Both the position numbers and the translations under genes were made by a program. The notes beneath the pieces are model-generated. The model did no database searches. It was not told the origin of the DNA and saw nothing but the letters and a program-made list of their open reading frames with translations. From positions 3,658,001-3,722,000 of the forward strand of contig OZ004591.1 in assembly GCA_963924555.1 (NCBI GenBank): 64,000 nucleotides of DNA, in the 5' to 3' direction. This stretch comes from Crambe crambe (taxonomy: Eukaryota > Porifera > Demospongiae > Poecilosclerida > Crambeidae). Within the stretch, counting starts at the first letter, position 1, and each line of letters starts with the position of its first letter. This document shows positions 62,819-64,000 of the stretch, piece by piece.

Positions 62819-64000
62819 TTAGATAGTAAGAGTGAAGGGGCTATCTGGGACTTGCTCTCCATTCCACATCACTTCAATAGTGTAAATCCCGGACACTTGA
62901 GGTAGATAGCTAGCCAACAAATTATGTTTCTTCACTGGATCTTCTCGTAAGTCCACTTGGAATTGTCCTTCTGGTCCAGTGATATTCACTGTTGTGCTTC
63001 CATATCCAGCCCCTTTGGTTTCAATGGTAAAAATACCTTCTTTTCCGACCATTCCTCCTTGCAGACCAGGTCCATAAACCTTCACATTCTCAGGCTTAGA
63101 GGATTGAAGCACATCAACTTCAAACGGTGTTCCTTCAATGATTGTTCCATTCCAACTCACTTGTACTAAATATCTCCCAAGATGCTCCAGGTGAAGTATG
63201 CAGTTGTAGTAGCCTTTCTCTGTTACCTGGTGAGACCCCATAGTCAAACCAATCTTGTTTGAATAAGCAGTGACTTCTAGTTTTCCACTTTTAGATAGGT
63301 GACTTTTGGGCTTGAAAGAAAACTGAAAAGCTTTTCCTTGTTCGGCAGATGTGGGAAATACGGGGGAGTCTTCAATTTGTATTACTTTTTCTGGTAAAGT
63401 GCATTCAATGTTGAAGGGACATCCTGGAATCTGCTTACCATTCCAGTAGAGTGAAATCTTGAAAGTGCCACTTTTCTTGACGAGATACTTAACCTCATAT
63501 TTGAGTGATGATGGTTCAATATGATTAATAACTGGATCTGAGGCAATTGAATCATTGTCATCAAAGTCAACAGTTAATTCTCCAGGCCCTGAATCGTCTG
63601 TATGAATTACAAAGTTGCTCCATGAACCTACCACTCCTCCTGCTATACCATCACCATCAACAGTACATTCCGTTGCATAAAATGACTCTGTGCTGTAGTT
63701 GAGCATGAAATGACCTCCACAGAGTTCTACTTCTTTGGGTTTTATCTTCACCATGCATTTTATAGTCAAAAGGTACTCCAGTTCGTGAGTTGGCACAAAA
63801 TCAAACGAGTATTGTCCTCCCAGCAGTTGACTAAGTTGTACTGGTATTTGCTGATTGGTAGAAGAAGTCTCCACGTTTGCAGACATGTTGGAGAGCTCTG
63901 TTCCTGCTGGAGAAGTGAGTCCAAACGAAATGTTTGAAGAAGGTTGAACAAAGTTGACATTGAAAGGACTACCAATTACGTCATATCCATTATATTTAAC
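62819..64000 (-). CDS. Second giant-filamin-family gene, C-terminal end (partial)
   Basis: Open on the minus strand from the window edge (64000) to TAA at 62819-62821. It encodes about four filamin repeats, starting inside one (YNGYDVIGSPFNVNFVQPSS) and ending NGEQVPDSPFTLTI. It aligns end to end with the last repeats of the gene at 21255 (same GDGIAGGVVGSWS, LEHLGRY.VQVSWNGTIIEG, VYGPGLQGGMVGKEG), with scattered substitutions and a two-residue indel. Same strand and same C-terminus about 41 kb upstream show a tandem paralogue. The rest, including any CH domains, lies outside the window. The reading frame is intact and looks functional. Confidence 0.93.
   Translation of the reverse strand, partial: VKYNGYDVIGSPFNVNFVQPSSNISFGLTSPAGTELSNMSANVETSSTNQQIPVQLSQLLGGQYSFDFVPTHELEYLLTIKCMVKIKPKEVELCGGHFMLNYSTESFYATECTVDGDGIAGGVVGSWSNFVIHTDDSGPGELTVDFDDNDSIASDPVINHIEPSSLKYEVKYLVKKSGTFKISLYWNGKQIPGCPFNIECTLPEKVIQIEDSPVFPTSAEQGKAFQFSFKPKSHLSKSGKLEVTAYSNKIGLTMGSHQVTEKGYYNCILHLEHLGRYLVQVSWNGTIIEGTPFEVDVLQSSKPENVKVYGPGLQGGMVGKEGIFTIETKGAGYGSTTVNITGPEGQFQVDLREDPVKKHNLLASYLPQVSGIYTIEVMWNGEQVPDSPFTLTI

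Overview
The window looks like metazoan nuclear DNA, most probably from a sponge (demosponge). The evidence is intron-rich genes with short GT-AG introns, animal-type gene families, dense small inverted-repeat elements, and a beta-helix/multi-TM receptor of a type I associate with sponge and cnidarian genomes. The taxon is an inference. All exon models below were read by eye from splice sites and reading phase; no similarity search was run.

Layout, left to right. 2-822 (+) is the 3' end of an MFSD12-like transporter gene. 1084-11686 (-) is a complete 21-exon gene for a 1,254-residue receptor-like protein: signal peptide, right-handed beta-helix ectodomain, Cys-rich neck, about seven membrane helices and a cytoplasmic tail. 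It shares a 305-bp divergent promoter, which contains a palindromic element with two CCAAT boxes, with 11965-15688 (+). That 11-exon gene encodes a 591-residue seven-helix protein resembling the Gr/Orco/DUF3537 superfamily. 16052-19028 (-) is a complete TBL1XR1 orthologue, head to head (262 bp) with 19291-20959 (+), an SR splicing factor.

From 21 to 55 kb lies the main feature: a giant filamin/jitterbug-like gene on the minus strand. One uninterrupted 28,517-nt exon (21255-49771) encodes about 9,500 residues: the end of CH domain 1, CH2, CH3 and, by my count, about 94 filamin-type Ig repeats. Two upstream exons (51060-51140 and 55037-55263) supply the rest of CH1. The rod is built on nested duplications: nine tandem 686-residue (2,058-bp) units of seven repeats each, separated by acidic hinge-like linkers, then a 12-repeat block present twice at 3,531-bp spacing. 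A second gene of the same family begins to appear at the right edge (62819-64000, minus), so giant filamins are tandemly duplicated here.

The 55-62.8 kb interval is mostly repeats: a 92-bp tandem duplication beside a CpG-rich stretch, an inverted-repeat segment with a candidate terminal exon, a LINE fragment, a long C tract, and a frameshifted hAT transposon nested inside a larger inverted repeat.
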